Below, one piece after another: positions 1-10,229 of a DNA stretch of 64,000 nt; position 1 is the stretch's first letter, and every line of letters starts with the position of its first letter. A program made the translations under genes and the position numbers. The stretch spans positions 108,132,821-108,196,820 of the forward strand of contig NC_053392.1 in the NCBI RefSeq assembly GCF_905171765.1. Direction: 5' to 3'. Origin of the DNA: Bufo bufo (lineage: Eukaryota > Chordata > Amphibia > Anura > Bufonidae). Below the pieces are notes generated by a model. The model saw only the letters and a program-made list of their open reading frames with translations, was not told where the DNA came from and did not search any database.

Positions 1-651
1 GTACTTTTCAATGATCTCATTTGTGAGCATATGTATAAGAAAATATTGCTGTTAAAAAAACAGAAGTGATACATAGATACAGTCACTCCTCCTCCTGGAA
101 CAATTGTATCTGAAGCAGAAATGACTCACGGTTTCAATCTACTGTCTATGAGTGGCAGGAGAGACATTGTGAACGTTAACGGGAAATGGAGATCACCCGG
201 GAGCCCAGTGTGTGAGAAGACAGGGTGCGGAGGCCTCCTAATCAGCAGCGGTAAACACAGATATGTTTAGTTTCGCTCATAAGCAGTGAGTGATGTTTGC
301 TTTAATTGAAACCATGATTTTGTTGCAGAGGTCGTACAATCAGAAACTGCAAATGCAATGTGGATGTCTGTCACTTTTCTATTTCCATGTCTCATATCCT
401 ATGAGTAACTGAAAAAAAGCTGGAACCTGGAAGAATGTGTGCCAAGTGATGGTAAAATGGCAGCTGTCTTTTATATACATCTTATTTTGATTCCGTTTTT
501 TTTATTATACACATAGAAATAAAACAAATGAAAATTTCAAGCTCACATGCCAATAAAGTAGTAAAACACTAGGTAACAAAGCAACGAAGATTATCATATT
601 GCCCAGGAAATACATATAATTTATTTACAGCAGTTATACATCCAAATATCC
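1..651. other. Unannotated left flank
   Basis: No gene, exon or clear repeat boundary is recognised here. The sequence is AT-rich, with short open frames only and no splice-flanked coding segment that looks like a known protein. Confidence 0.4.
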
Positions 652-1008
652 ACATTCAGCAGATTTGTACTTATGAAACTCGCTGTCCTGTTACATGTGC
701 GCTTGGTAGCTGAAGGCATCTGTGTTGGTCTCATGTTCATATGTGTCTGCAATGCAGAGAAAAATGAAGTTTTAATATATGCAAATGAGCCTCTAAGAGC
801 AATGAGGGTGTTGCCCTTACACCTAGAGGCTCTGCTCTCTCTGCACCTGCCGCTCCCTCTTCACTTCGATTGACAGGGTCAGGCAGTGAAAATGTCATTA
901 TGCCTGGCTCTGTCAATTAAAGTGGAGTGGGTTCGGCAGTTGCAGAGAAAGCAGAGCCTCTAGGTGTAAAGGCAACGCCCCCCTTTCTTCTAGAGGCTCA
1001 TTTGCATA
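652..1008. repeat. TTAA-type palindromic MITE, truncated copy (family A)
   Basis: This segment shares long near-identical stretches with 32613-33747 and 56242-57503, such as the block around 'GCAGATTTGTACTTATGAAA'. It has an internal inverted repeat: 'CACCTAGAGGCTCTGC' near 820 is mirrored by 'GCAGAGCCTCTAGGTG' near 950. The outer ends are missing, so no target duplication can be read. The small open frame at 673-873 is inside this palindrome and is not a gene. Confidence 0.7.
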
Positions 1009-1082
1009 GGTATGGAATTTAGATAACAGTATGACAGCCCATTACTGTTCTTTTGATAGGCCTAGATATACTGTAGATTAAT

Positions 1083-1226
1083 GCAGGGGTGTACTACCAA
1101 TGAGCACCAGGTAGGGGCAAGAGCGGGGCAGCTGAAGGGCCATGGGCTGAAGGGAAGGCGTTAGGTTAAGAAATTTGCATTGGGAAGGAGGGGTGCCGTT
1201 TCAGTTTTTGCCTAAGTGCACCCCTG
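1083..1226 (-). repeat. Short interspersed repeat shared with 29865-30040
   Basis: Read on the minus strand, this block matches 29865-30040 closely, including the 'AAAAACTGAAACGGC' and 'GCTGCCCCGCTCTTGCCCC' segments. The ends are short inverted motifs around CAGGGGTG and CACCCCTG, suggesting a non-autonomous DNA transposon. The class is not known. Confidence 0.6.
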
Positions 1227-1242
1227 GATTAATGTATAGCTA

Positions 1243-2292
1243 CACTCACCTAAAGAATTATTAGGAACACCTGTTCTATTTCTCATTAATGCAATTATCT
1301 AGTCAACCAATCACATGGCAGTTGCTTCAATGCATTTAGGGGGGTGGTCCTGGTCAAGACAATCTCCTGAACTCCAAACTGAATGTCAGAATGGGAAAGA
1401 AAGGTGATTTAAGCAATTTTGAGCGTGGCATGGTTGTTGGTGCCAGACGGGCCGGTCTGAGTATTTCACAATCAGCTCAGTTACTGGGATTTTCACGCAC
1501 AACCATTTCTAGGGTTTACAAAGAATGGTGTGAAAAGGGAAAAACATCCAGTATGCGGCAGTCCTGTGGGCAAAAATGCCTTGTGGATGCTAGAGGTCAG
1601 AGGAGAATAGGCCGACTGATTCAAGCTGATAGAAGAGCAACGTTGACTGAAATAACCACTCATTACAACCGAGGTATGCAGCAAAGCATTTGTGAAGCCA
1701 CCACACGCACAACCTTGAGGCGGATGGGCTACAACAGCAGAAGACCCCACCGGGTACCACTCATCTTCACTACAAATAGGAAAAAGAGGCTACAATTTGC
1801 ACGAGCTCACCAAAATTGGACTGTTGAAGACTGGAAAAATGTTGCCTGGTCTGATGAGTCTCAATTTCTGTTGAGACATTCAAATGGTAGAGTCCGAATT
1901 TGGCATAAACAGAATGATAACATGTATCCATCCTCTGATGGCTACTTCCAGCAGGATAATGCACCATGTCACAAAGCTCGAATCATTTCAAATTGGTTTC
2001 TTGAACATGACAATGAGTTCACTGTACTAAAATAGCCCCCACAGTCACCAGATCTCAACCCAATAGAGCATCTTTGGGATGTGGTGGAACGGGAGCTTCG
2101 TGCCCTGGATGTGCATCCCTCAAATCTCCATCAACTGCAAGATGTTATCCTATCAATATGGGCCAACATTTCTAAAGAATGCTATCAGCACCTTGTTGAA
2201 TCAATGCCACGTAGAATTAAGGCAGTTCTGAAGGCAAAAGGGGGTCCAACACCGTATTAGTATGGTGTTCCTAATAATTCTTTAGGTGAGTG
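1243..2292 (+). mobile_element. Tc1/mariner transposon (1050 bp), defective
   Basis: Perfect 29-bp terminal inverted repeats (1243-1271 and 2264-2292, starting CACTCACCTAAAG) are flanked by TA dinucleotides at 1241-1242 and 2293-2294, the Tc1/mariner target duplication. The element encloses one transposase reading frame. The perfect ends point to a fairly recent insertion, but the coding region is broken, so it could only have moved with help. Confidence 0.93.
1391..2260 (+). pseudogene. Tc1 transposase pseudogene (nonsense codon plus internal deletion)
   Basis: The frame encodes a Tc1-family transposase: an N-terminal helix-turn-helix region (about residues 10-110), then the DDE core with WSDESQF (first Asp), FQQDNAPCH (second Asp) and, after the break, SPDLNPIEHLW (Glu, 34 residues after the second Asp). 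Two lesions are visible. A TAG at 2033-2035 stands where family members have a Trp codon before PPQSPDLNP; the frame is otherwise open to a stop at 2258-2260. About 50 residues usually found between the first and second Asp are missing near 1920-1935, without loss of frame. The product would be inactive. The family is certain; the deletion size is estimated from family knowledge. Confidence 0.92.
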
Positions 2293-2301
2293 TATATCTC
2301 T

Positions 2302-2818
2302 TTGTCTTGTGAGAAAATAATAATGAATGTGGCACTCAACAGATCCTTTTACATTTTTTTTTACTTTTCTTTAAAACATAGTCGCTGGTGCAGGCACTTA
2401 CTCAGTGACAGGCGACAGCCGTGTTGCCCTCAGTCGTGCTTCGTCTGGCCTCCCACATCATGACGTCGGCGCACTCATCCTCTTTTTGCTGCGCTTGGCA
2501 TCATCACTAGGACAATGATAACAAACACATTTAAAATCTCTCTGAAATGTAAAAGCTCTCGAATCTCACATATAAACATCGTATGGTCTTTCCTATATAA
2601 AACCTCCCCCATGGCCGCATACTGCGTTTTGCATGAAATAAACTGCCTCACTGTGTGTTCCACTCCTCCTATGTTCAAAAATTTCGATCTAGTCATGGAC
2701 CTGCAGGCTAAACATTGTCCACATTTATAATTCCCTTGTGGGATTCCCTTTTCTAACCAATTATCTTTCCTACTCTCAAATCTGCTTCTCACTATCTTAT
2801 CTTTAATGTGTTTTTTTT
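2302..2818 (-). repeat. Inverted 5' flank of the Penelope-like element
   Basis: On the minus strand this segment encodes the same Cys-rich pre-endonuclease stretch as the 3' end (KGIPQGNYKCGQC, then CRSM and FISCKTQY) and shares the non-coding tail 'CTTGTGAGAAAATAATAAT'. Most of the GIY-YIG part is missing from this copy. It is a pseudo-LTR-like inverted arm, not an independent gene. Confidence 0.85.
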
Positions 2819-3646
2819 TACTCAGTGTAACGATAAAGATAGGATGCAAGTCATGAGCCCCAGAACTTTGGAAGCCAAAGTGACACAGCTAGTAGAGAAA
2901 GTCCGTTTATTTTGGACCATCAATTCACTGCAGTCGTATGAGACCAATAATAGAGTGCCAAGAGGTCTGAGAGTGTACAAAGAAGTGTCACAATATCAAG
3001 CTGATATGGACTTTACAGAGGAGTGGAGGAATCTACATATGGAACATTCGTTTAAGCTGATGCAATTGGTGCTAAAAAGAAATATAAAAGAATATGACAC
3101 TGTGGTAGAGTAGGTTTGGAGTTAGAGAAGGGCAAAAAAGAATTGAGAATGAGATTAGCGAATAATCAACAGCAGATGGTTTTTAAAAAAAATTGGAGAA
3201 AAAAATAATACCCATACAAGCGGAGACAAAAGAAAGAAAGAAAGAAAAAAAGAAAGATACATTTTTGAGGGACAAACAAGACTATGATAGTGGAAAAGCC
3301 TTTGATTGGAAGGAAAATAAGAGAATATATAGGAGGAGATAACAAGGGAGGAAGAAAAATGTGGATGGTTGGACAACTGAATCGGATTCAAGCGTGTCAG
3401 AGGATTTGAATAATATGCTTATAACTGATAATATGAAGTAAGGAATGACAACTGGAGATTTCAAGGCCCCTTCAGGAGAAGAACCAGAAGGGGGCGATCT
3501 CAAAGGAAAAATATTGGAAAGGAGGATACAAAAGGAAGCAAGTGTCTTGGATATAACGAGACTTGAGAGACAAGACATCAGAGAAACGCAAAAAGGGAGT
3601 AATGTAATTAATTTAACAAATATAGAACTGCATAGTGACTGCCTCT

Positions 3647-4633
3647 GCAGCGGACCGGACCGCAGGGGCAACACGTGAGTGCACGGTGGGCTGATGGGGG
3701 TAGTAGTCATACTCACGGTTTTGCAGCTGCCTGGGTCTAGTGATGAGGAAGACAGCACTAAATCCTCTGGGGCACTCTCTATTGCAGGGAACACCAGCCA
3801 GATGGAAATTGAGGTAATGGATACGCTTAGGGTGCTTTGGTGGCTGGGTCCCTGTGTTGTTCGTGATGCCAGCACCATTAGGTGCAATTAGGAGATCAAG
3901 TGGAATGATGAGAGAGGCAGTAGTTGAACCAAAAATTGTAGTCTTGCAATTAGTATCATCCAATAGCAGCACTTTGTCATACATCAAGATGGTAGAACTG
4001 CAAATCCCGATAGAAGTCTTAGTGAGGTGGTGTAGATAGGTTTCCAGCTCAACTGTGTAGAAGTGATGATCTTACTATACTTGGTTCCTGATCTTGCTCT
4101 GGTTACTCAGCCTTTCAATATAGTGTGGATCCTCTGTAACTAAATATTCTGCACTTAGCAATTCAGCAATATTCAGTGCTTCAGCAACCCAAGGGTGGTC
4201 TCCATCATTGCAGGCAAACTCTCTGCTTCATTATTTGAAAAGGTTGCTCAAGATACAGCAATGATTCCCTTAATCCCTGGAAGGGATCCCTGGAAGGGGG
4301 TATTACAGTAAAGGATCAATAAGTCCTAGTCTTGGACTACAAAGGTTGCAGTAGTATGGTCCCCTGGGCTAGGCCCAGGAGGACAGAGCCAAGGCTGTCT
4401 CCTCTCCTTTCTTCCTAATCTCTCATCTCTCTTCTCCCTCTAACTTCCTGTGGCTGACCTATATAAATGGTGCTACAGAGACCTTTAGTGTTGGATGTAT
4501 GTAATGCTTCCATCAGCCTGAAATAGGAATTTAGCAGCTGTGACAAAGGAAAATACAATAAATAGTGCAAAATGACATAGGATGGCACAGACCATTTTGG
4601 AGTGTTCCCATCCACCTGGAGTGGGACACTACA
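3647..4633 (-). mobile_element. LTR-like insertion (987 bp) inside the Penelope-like element
   Basis: The block is flanked by an exact 5-bp duplication CCTCT (3642-3646 and 4634-4638). Deleting it with one copy rejoins the Penelope coding sequence in frame. A second copy lies at 35614-36628 with the same right end ('GGGACACTACA'). Read on the minus strand it starts TGTAGTGTCCC, like an LTR, but ends CTGC instead of the usual CA. Size and 5-bp duplication fit a solo LTR of an unknown family. No coding capacity is seen. Confidence 0.75.
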
Positions 4634-5475
4634 CCTCTCATTGCTCTCAAAAGGTTTAAACTTTAGTCTGGTAGAAGACTTTGATCCAGTAGATTTTGAA
4701 GTTGATTTGTTTGAAGCTATTAAGAAACTGAACCTGTATAGGTATTTAAGAATGAGAAGGGATTAAAGGGAAAAATAAAGGAAGGAGAAAAACCTAGTGC
4801 AATAAGTGAATTAGGATTCTGTATGAGTACAATACAGGACCAAAAAGATAAACAGGTGGTGGAAACTTTACTGGCCCGCCAGGGGGAACCTGTAGCAATA
4901 AAGATAGAGTCTGAAATTGATGGAGAAATATTCACGAAGGGGGTGAAGTCAACATTCAATCCTCACCTGTCGGCTAGTAGCAACCTAGATCTATTTCAGA
5001 AACAAGTATTAAAAGAAGTAAAATGTTTAATGTATCCTAGAGTGAGAAAAAAAACAGAAGTAAAGGAGAAGAAAGAGCCTTACAGTGGTTCATAAAACAA
5101 GAAGAAATAGTAGTGAAACCAGCCAACAAGGGAAGCAATATAGTGCTAATGGAGAAAGCATATTATGTAAAAGAAGCAATGAGACAATTAGGAGATCAGG
5201 AGGTGTATGTACCATTGGCAAGTAACCTGATAGAAAATATCAGAGACATTTGAGGTCCCTACTGTGGAAACATATGGAAAAGGGAATTATTGCAGAAAGA
5301 ACAGCGGAGCGGTTGTACCCGAAACACCCTGCTAAACCAAAGTTGTATTTTGTACCAAAAGTACATAAGTCAGTGGAAAGTCCACCTGGACACCCAATAG
5401 TGTCAGTAATAGGATCAGTTACTGAACCCCTGTCACAATATGTAGATTGGCTACTGCGTCCACTCCTAAAAGGGA

Positions 5476-6188
5476 GGGGTGTATTAGTGTAGAGCAGGAC
5501 CAGTGAGCAGCTTAAGGAGCATTACGAGTGGCATAGGCAGTTACAGGGAGTACGCAGTGAGGGACGAAGTAACTGGAATGTGCTATAATAATTTTACCAA
5601 GTACCATCGAGGGAATAATCACAGCTAATAGTAGGAGACTGACGCACGCCCCTGTGCCAAGTATCAGCCTGCGGAGCAACCAGTAGAAATCTGAGGAGAC
5701 AGTGAGCTGTTACCACAAATGGAACCATCTCCCAGGGACCAAATAAAAATAGATACAGGAATTGCTCTGACAGACTGATACATATGATACACATGGTGGA
5801 CGTGCCTCAATTAACAGGGCTCCACGGTAGACAGATAGCAATATAGCAAACAAAGTTACAAATAACAACCTATGAATAAAAGGTTGATTACACTAACCAG
5901 TCAAGGTTGCCCCACAGAGTGAATTAAACAACACACTCACGACAGTTCAGACTGGCGTATGCCCCAAGTAATGCACCTGATAGGCATTAATGAGTAAATA
6001 TAAGGTTGCCACTAGCAACCAGTAATAACAAAAACAGCCTATTTCACATCTCACTGGACCCTGATATTTTTAAAAATGGGTTTTCTTATTGTATGTACGT
6101 CTTAAATGAATTAAATAAAGATAAGATTTTTAATATTAGGTAGGGACCCCTAAAGGGATTCTTGGCCCTTTAGACCGTATCTGAATTG
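5476..6188. mobile_element. Unclassified insertion (713 bp) with 15-bp target duplication
   Basis: The 15-mer CACTCCTAAAAGGGA at 5461-5475 recurs exactly at 6189-6203, on either side of a segment that splits the reverse transcriptase of the Penelope-like element. A duplication this long points to target-primed reverse transcription (LINE or LINE-mobilised RNA) and not to a cut-and-paste transposon. The insert has no recognised coding sequence; it contains AATTAAATAAAG near 6110 close to its right end. The family is unknown. Confidence 0.75.
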
Positions 6189-7059
6189 CACTCCTAAAAG
6201 GGATACCTTAATACTTAAGAGATACCAATGATTTTTTAGAAGCCATTAGGGATATTCAGTGGCAAGAAGGGGACCTTTTAGCAGCAATAGATGTAGAGAG
6301 TCTATATACAAGGATACCAGAGGAATTGGGAGTCCAGGCAGTAGGTAAAATCTTGGAGTGTCAGAGTAAAAGTGAAGAATACATAGAGTTTGTGAGAGAA
6401 GCTTTAGAGTTTGTGTTGACACACAAGGCCTTCATTTTTGTATGGTAATTGGTACCACCAAAAGACAGGAACATCAATGGGGACACCAGTTTCCTGTACT
6501 TCTGCTAATTTGTTTGTAGCAACCTCTGAGGACAAGTATGTGTTCACCACCAGAAATATATTTGTGAAAAATATTAAGCTTTTTTTGAGATTTATTAATG
6601 ATGTTTTTATAGTGTGGAAAGAAACTGAAGTGCAATTTGAGGAATTTGTGGAGAATTTGAACACTCAAAACAACATGAATATGAGATTTACTAATAAAAC
6701 AGATTCAAGGGAATTGGAATTTTTGGATGCAAAAGTGTACAAGAAGGGACACTAGTTACTAAGGTGTACAGAAAGTTGACTGCCACAAATTCCCTCTTGT
6801 ACTTCAAGAGCTCCCACCCTCACCATGTAAAGAAAGCTGTACCATACGGGCAATTTACAAGATTAAGAAGAATAACGAGTAAGGACACAGACTTCGTTGA
6901 ACAATCTAAAGAACTGAAGAGGAGATTATTGGAGAGGGGTTACCCTGAGTAAATGGTAGATAGCTCCTTTGTGAGAGCAATAAAAAGAGAAGAACAAGGA
7001 AATAGGAGTAGGACTGACAATAGAAAAAAGATGAATAGATAACAACTGGCATATGTTTG

Positions 7060-7506
7060 TTTATGATGAAGATTTAAAAGAAAACAAAAAAAAATCCTAC
7101 CCTTGTCAGTTTTAGAAGTAGTAAAACCATTAAAGATAAGATAGTGAGAAGTAGATTTCAGAGTAGGAAAGATAATTGGTTAAAAAAGGGAATCCCACAA
7201 GGGAATTATAAATGTGGACAATGTTCAGCCTGTAGGTCCATGATTAGATCGACATTTTTGAACATAGGAGGAGTGGAACACACAGTGAAGCAGTTTATTT
7301 CATGCAAAACGCAGTATGTGGTTTATGTCATATTTTGCCTATGTGGGAGGTTTTATATAGGAAAGGCCATACAATGTTTATATGTGAGATTTAGAGACCA
7401 CAAGAAGTCTATCGAGACAGGAATAGGGTCACCTAGGTTAATAGAGCATATCAAAGAAGCACATGGGGGAGATGGAAATGCACTTAAGTGTACAAGTACT
7501 GTATAG
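7060..7506 (+). pseudogene. Penelope-like GIY-YIG endonuclease domain
   Basis: The frame shows a Cys-rich linker (GNYKCGQCSACRSM, then FISCKTQY) followed by a GIY-YIG nuclease: YVVYVIF in the place of GIY, GRFYIGKA in the place of YIG, RFRDHKKSI with the conserved Arg and His, and LIEHIKEAH with the family Glu. In canonical Penelope elements this domain nicks the target DNA for integration. It is the C-terminal end of the RT polyprotein above, separated from it by stops. The frame ends at 7506 with no essential residue obviously missing in this part. Confidence 0.85.
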
Positions 7507-8330
7507 AAACAGTAGGAATGTTGAAAAACGGAGGTGATAGACATCGAGTACTACTTCTCAAAATCTTGGATTATGAGAAATAATGTAATGGGACCTTTGG
7601 GTCTCAATGACAAAAATTATTTGACATGTTGTCTAAAGTTTTTTAAATGTGTTTGCTATCGTTGTCCTAGTGATGATGCCGAGCGCAGCATAAAGAGGAT
7701 GGGTCCGCCAACGTCATCACGTGGGAGGCCAGACGAAGCGCGACTGAGCGTGAAATGGCTGTCGCCTGTCAGTAAGTGTCCGCACCAGCGACTATGTTTT
7801 TAAGAAAAATTAAGAAACTGCAAAAGGATCCGGTGAGTGACGAATTTATTATTATTTTCTCACAAGACAAGTGGACTTTAGTCTGTGATGCAGAGCACCG
7901 CCAGGGATTTACATGTTAGCGCAATACCATGAGAACCCCATAAAGAGGTGACAGCGCTGACCCCAGATCTTTTTCTAAGTATACACACAGCTATATCTCT
8001 GTCTAGACAGTGGAGAAGGAAATTGTGGGCTCATTACATACCATATGTATCTCCCGGGCTATATGTGAGAGACTATTTTATATGTAGGCACCAAAGTGGC
8101 TAATTGCTATGTTTCCGGGGAGATGCCAGTGCTTCATCAGCTGCAAACTACCAAGAGAAATGGAAGAAAGTCCTCAAAATAAGCACGTAAGTAAAAAATA
8201 GGCATACATTTGTGAATTAATCCCTTTAAACTCTTTTGGTGGTTAATCAAGTCTGTTGCCGTTTGAATGCCAGGTTGCAACCATAGGTTAAGCAGAGCAC
8301 GTTTGACAACCACCAAGACAACATGATGTA

Positions 8331-8880
8331 GACCTCACTTGGAGTATTGTGCGCAGTACTGGAGGCCATATCTCCAGAAGGATATAGATACTCTAGAGAG
8401 AGTTCAGAGAAGAGCTACTAAACTAGTACATGGATTGCAGGATAAAACTTACCAGGAAAGGTTAAAGGACCTTAATATGTATAGCTTGGAAGAAAGAAGA
8501 GACAGAGGGGATATGATAGAAACTTTTAAATACATAAAGGGAATCAACTCGGTAAAGGAAGAGAGCATATTTAAAAGAAGAAAAACTACCACAAGAGGAC
8601 ACAGTTTTAAATTAGAGGGGCAAAGGTTTAAAAGTAATATAAGGAAGTATTACTTTACTGAGAGAGTAGTGGATGCATGGAATAGCCTTCCTGCAGAAGT
8701 GGTAGCTGCAAATACAGTGAAGGGGTTTAAGCATGCATGGGATAGGCATAAGGCCATCCTTCATATAAGATAGGGCCGGGGGCTATCCATAGTATTCAGT
8801 ATATTGGGCAGACTAGATGGGCCAAATGGTTCTTATCTGCCGACACATTCTATGTTTCTATGTTTCTATGTTTCTATGTA
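8331..8880 (+). mobile_element. CR1 LINE, 5'-truncated 3' fragment
   Basis: The block matches 24606-25140 at a few substitutions over about 440 coding bases. It encodes the C-terminal 144 residues of CR1 ORF2 (8339-8773; EYCAQYWRPYLQKDIDTLER onward) and then the CR1 3' tail with repeated 8-mers (ATTCTATG / TTTCTATG) ending near 8880. Sharp 5' truncation plus a 3' tail of octamers is the normal result of CR1 retrotransposition. Confidence 0.92.
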
Positions 8881-9749
8881 CAAATGGTGGATATTTATAT
8901 CTGTGTGACTCATCATCCCATTCCTATCAATATCCAAATAGTGTCAGATGAGGGGTGACATATTTCACTAGTTTCCTCCCATCCTCCCTCTCCATCGTTT
9001 TGTAGAATTCAACTGTCCAGCAGGGAGTGAAAAAGCAAGGATTAATTTAATGTTGCGGAGCGAAATGTTGTGATTTGTTGTTAAGACTTTGATTTCTTTG
9101 TGTGTTATGTATACCTAATGGTGATGTATCGACACAAATGGTTAACTAACTAGAAGACTTGTTTAGCTTGCCAAAATGATGGACTGCACCCACCACTCTG
9201 GTTAGTGAGTCTAAGCTTGGCAGAGCAAGAGACAAGACTTACACATTTGAGATCCTGTAAAGTCGGCCCAGAGAGAAACCACCTCCAGGAGACACAACTC
9301 CTGAGACTAAAAAGCTGCCAGAGAGTTACTTAAGGATGCTACTGAGGGACAGAGAACAGACGACCATAGAAGGTCTAGAATGATCAAGGTCGTGCACTGG
9401 ATTCAGTAAGGTACCACAGTTTAATGGCATTAAGACTTTACTGCTTGTGAATAGGATTAATCACTCACCATACTTTGAGTCGGACTGGCCATCCAGATGT
9501 AAGATCTGCACTCCTCAGCCTGGGAACTGCAGAAATAGTTAATGAAAATGGAATTGCATACCTGTTGTTCTTTTGGGAAAAAATGCAGTGTGTTTAAAGG
9601 GTTTTGTCGGGAATTCAGAAAATGAAAATACTTAAATATTACTTTAATATAAATGTATTTCCAAATACCTTTCATTAGTTATAATGTCTCGTTATGTCTA
9701 GGGAGCAATCATCAGGAGAAATAAAAATGGCCGTCGTCCTATTAGTGCA
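8881..9749. other. Unannotated stretch between CR1 fragment and hAT MITE
   Basis: No gene recognised. A short AAAGGGTTTTGTC motif near 9595 looks like one end of the TTAA-type MITEs seen elsewhere, but no partner end was found. Confidence 0.35.
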
Positions 9750-10229
9750 TAGTGTTGATCGCGAATATTCGAATAGAGAATTATAATCGTGAATATTGCC
9801 ACTTTCAGAATTCGCAAAGATGTAGAATATAGTGGTATATATTCGTATTTTCAAATATTCTAGATTTTTTTTCATCTGAACCCATGATACCTCCCTGCTT
9901 CTTGCTTGTGGGCCAATGAGAAGGCTGCAATGTCTTTGTATTAGCTTAGCAACATCCCTAGCAACCAATAGGAAAGTTGCCTACCCCTTACTATATAAGA
10001 ACCTCCCCAGCAGCCATTTTCTGCAGTTTTATGGAGTTCTGAGAGAGACAGCAGTGTCATTGCTGTGCTCTGTGCTTTGCTGTGCAATTACATTAGATAG
10101 TTAGATCATATATATAATACAGATACAGTAGTTAGTGGGAGATAGTCATTGTAGGTTATATCCTGATATAGTGTAGCTGTTGCAGTGCAGTGTGTTAGGT
10201 AGTGTGATAGGTTCTGCTGTCCATATATA

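Larger units (their letters stand above)
2843..7060 (+). pseudogene. Penelope-like reverse transcriptase, multiply broken
   Basis: An N-terminal piece is seen at 2843-3113. Pieces of RT follow: KPANKGSNIVLM near 5120, KLYFVPKVHKS near 5340, SVTEPLSQYVDWLLRPLL near 5420-5470, DLLAAIDVESLYTRIPEE near 6275-6325, QKTGTSMGTPVS at 6459-6494, and FLRFINDVFIVW near 6585. The family palm motif has two Asp (xDD); here the first is Asn (IND), so the active site is lost. HPHHVKKAVPYGQF near 6820 is the usual region downstream of RT. There are frameshifts near 5250 and 6440 and a TAA near 6210. It is inactive. Assignment rests on motif recognition and not on a search. Confidence 0.85.
2302..7870 (+). mobile_element. 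Penelope-like retroelement (GIY-YIG class), degraded, with inverted flanks and two nested insertions
   Basis: The plus strand carries, in order, a Penelope-type N-terminal region, a reverse transcriptase broken into several frames, and a GIY-YIG endonuclease. The left 0.5 kb (2302-2818) is an inverted, partly deleted copy of the right end (7140-7870), a layout typical of Penelope pseudo-LTRs. Two later insertions interrupt it: 3647-4633 (5-bp duplication) and 5476-6188 (15-bp duplication). Removing each together with one duplication copy brings coding sequence back together in frame, which confirms the boundaries. Outer ends are approximate. Confidence 0.88.

Noticed and set aside
673..873. 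66-residue open frame
   Set aside because: Lies inside a palindromic MITE with copies at 32.6 kb and 56.2 kb; no protein features.
1493..1967. Minus-strand open frames over the Tc1
   Set aside because: Antisense shadows of the transposase frame.
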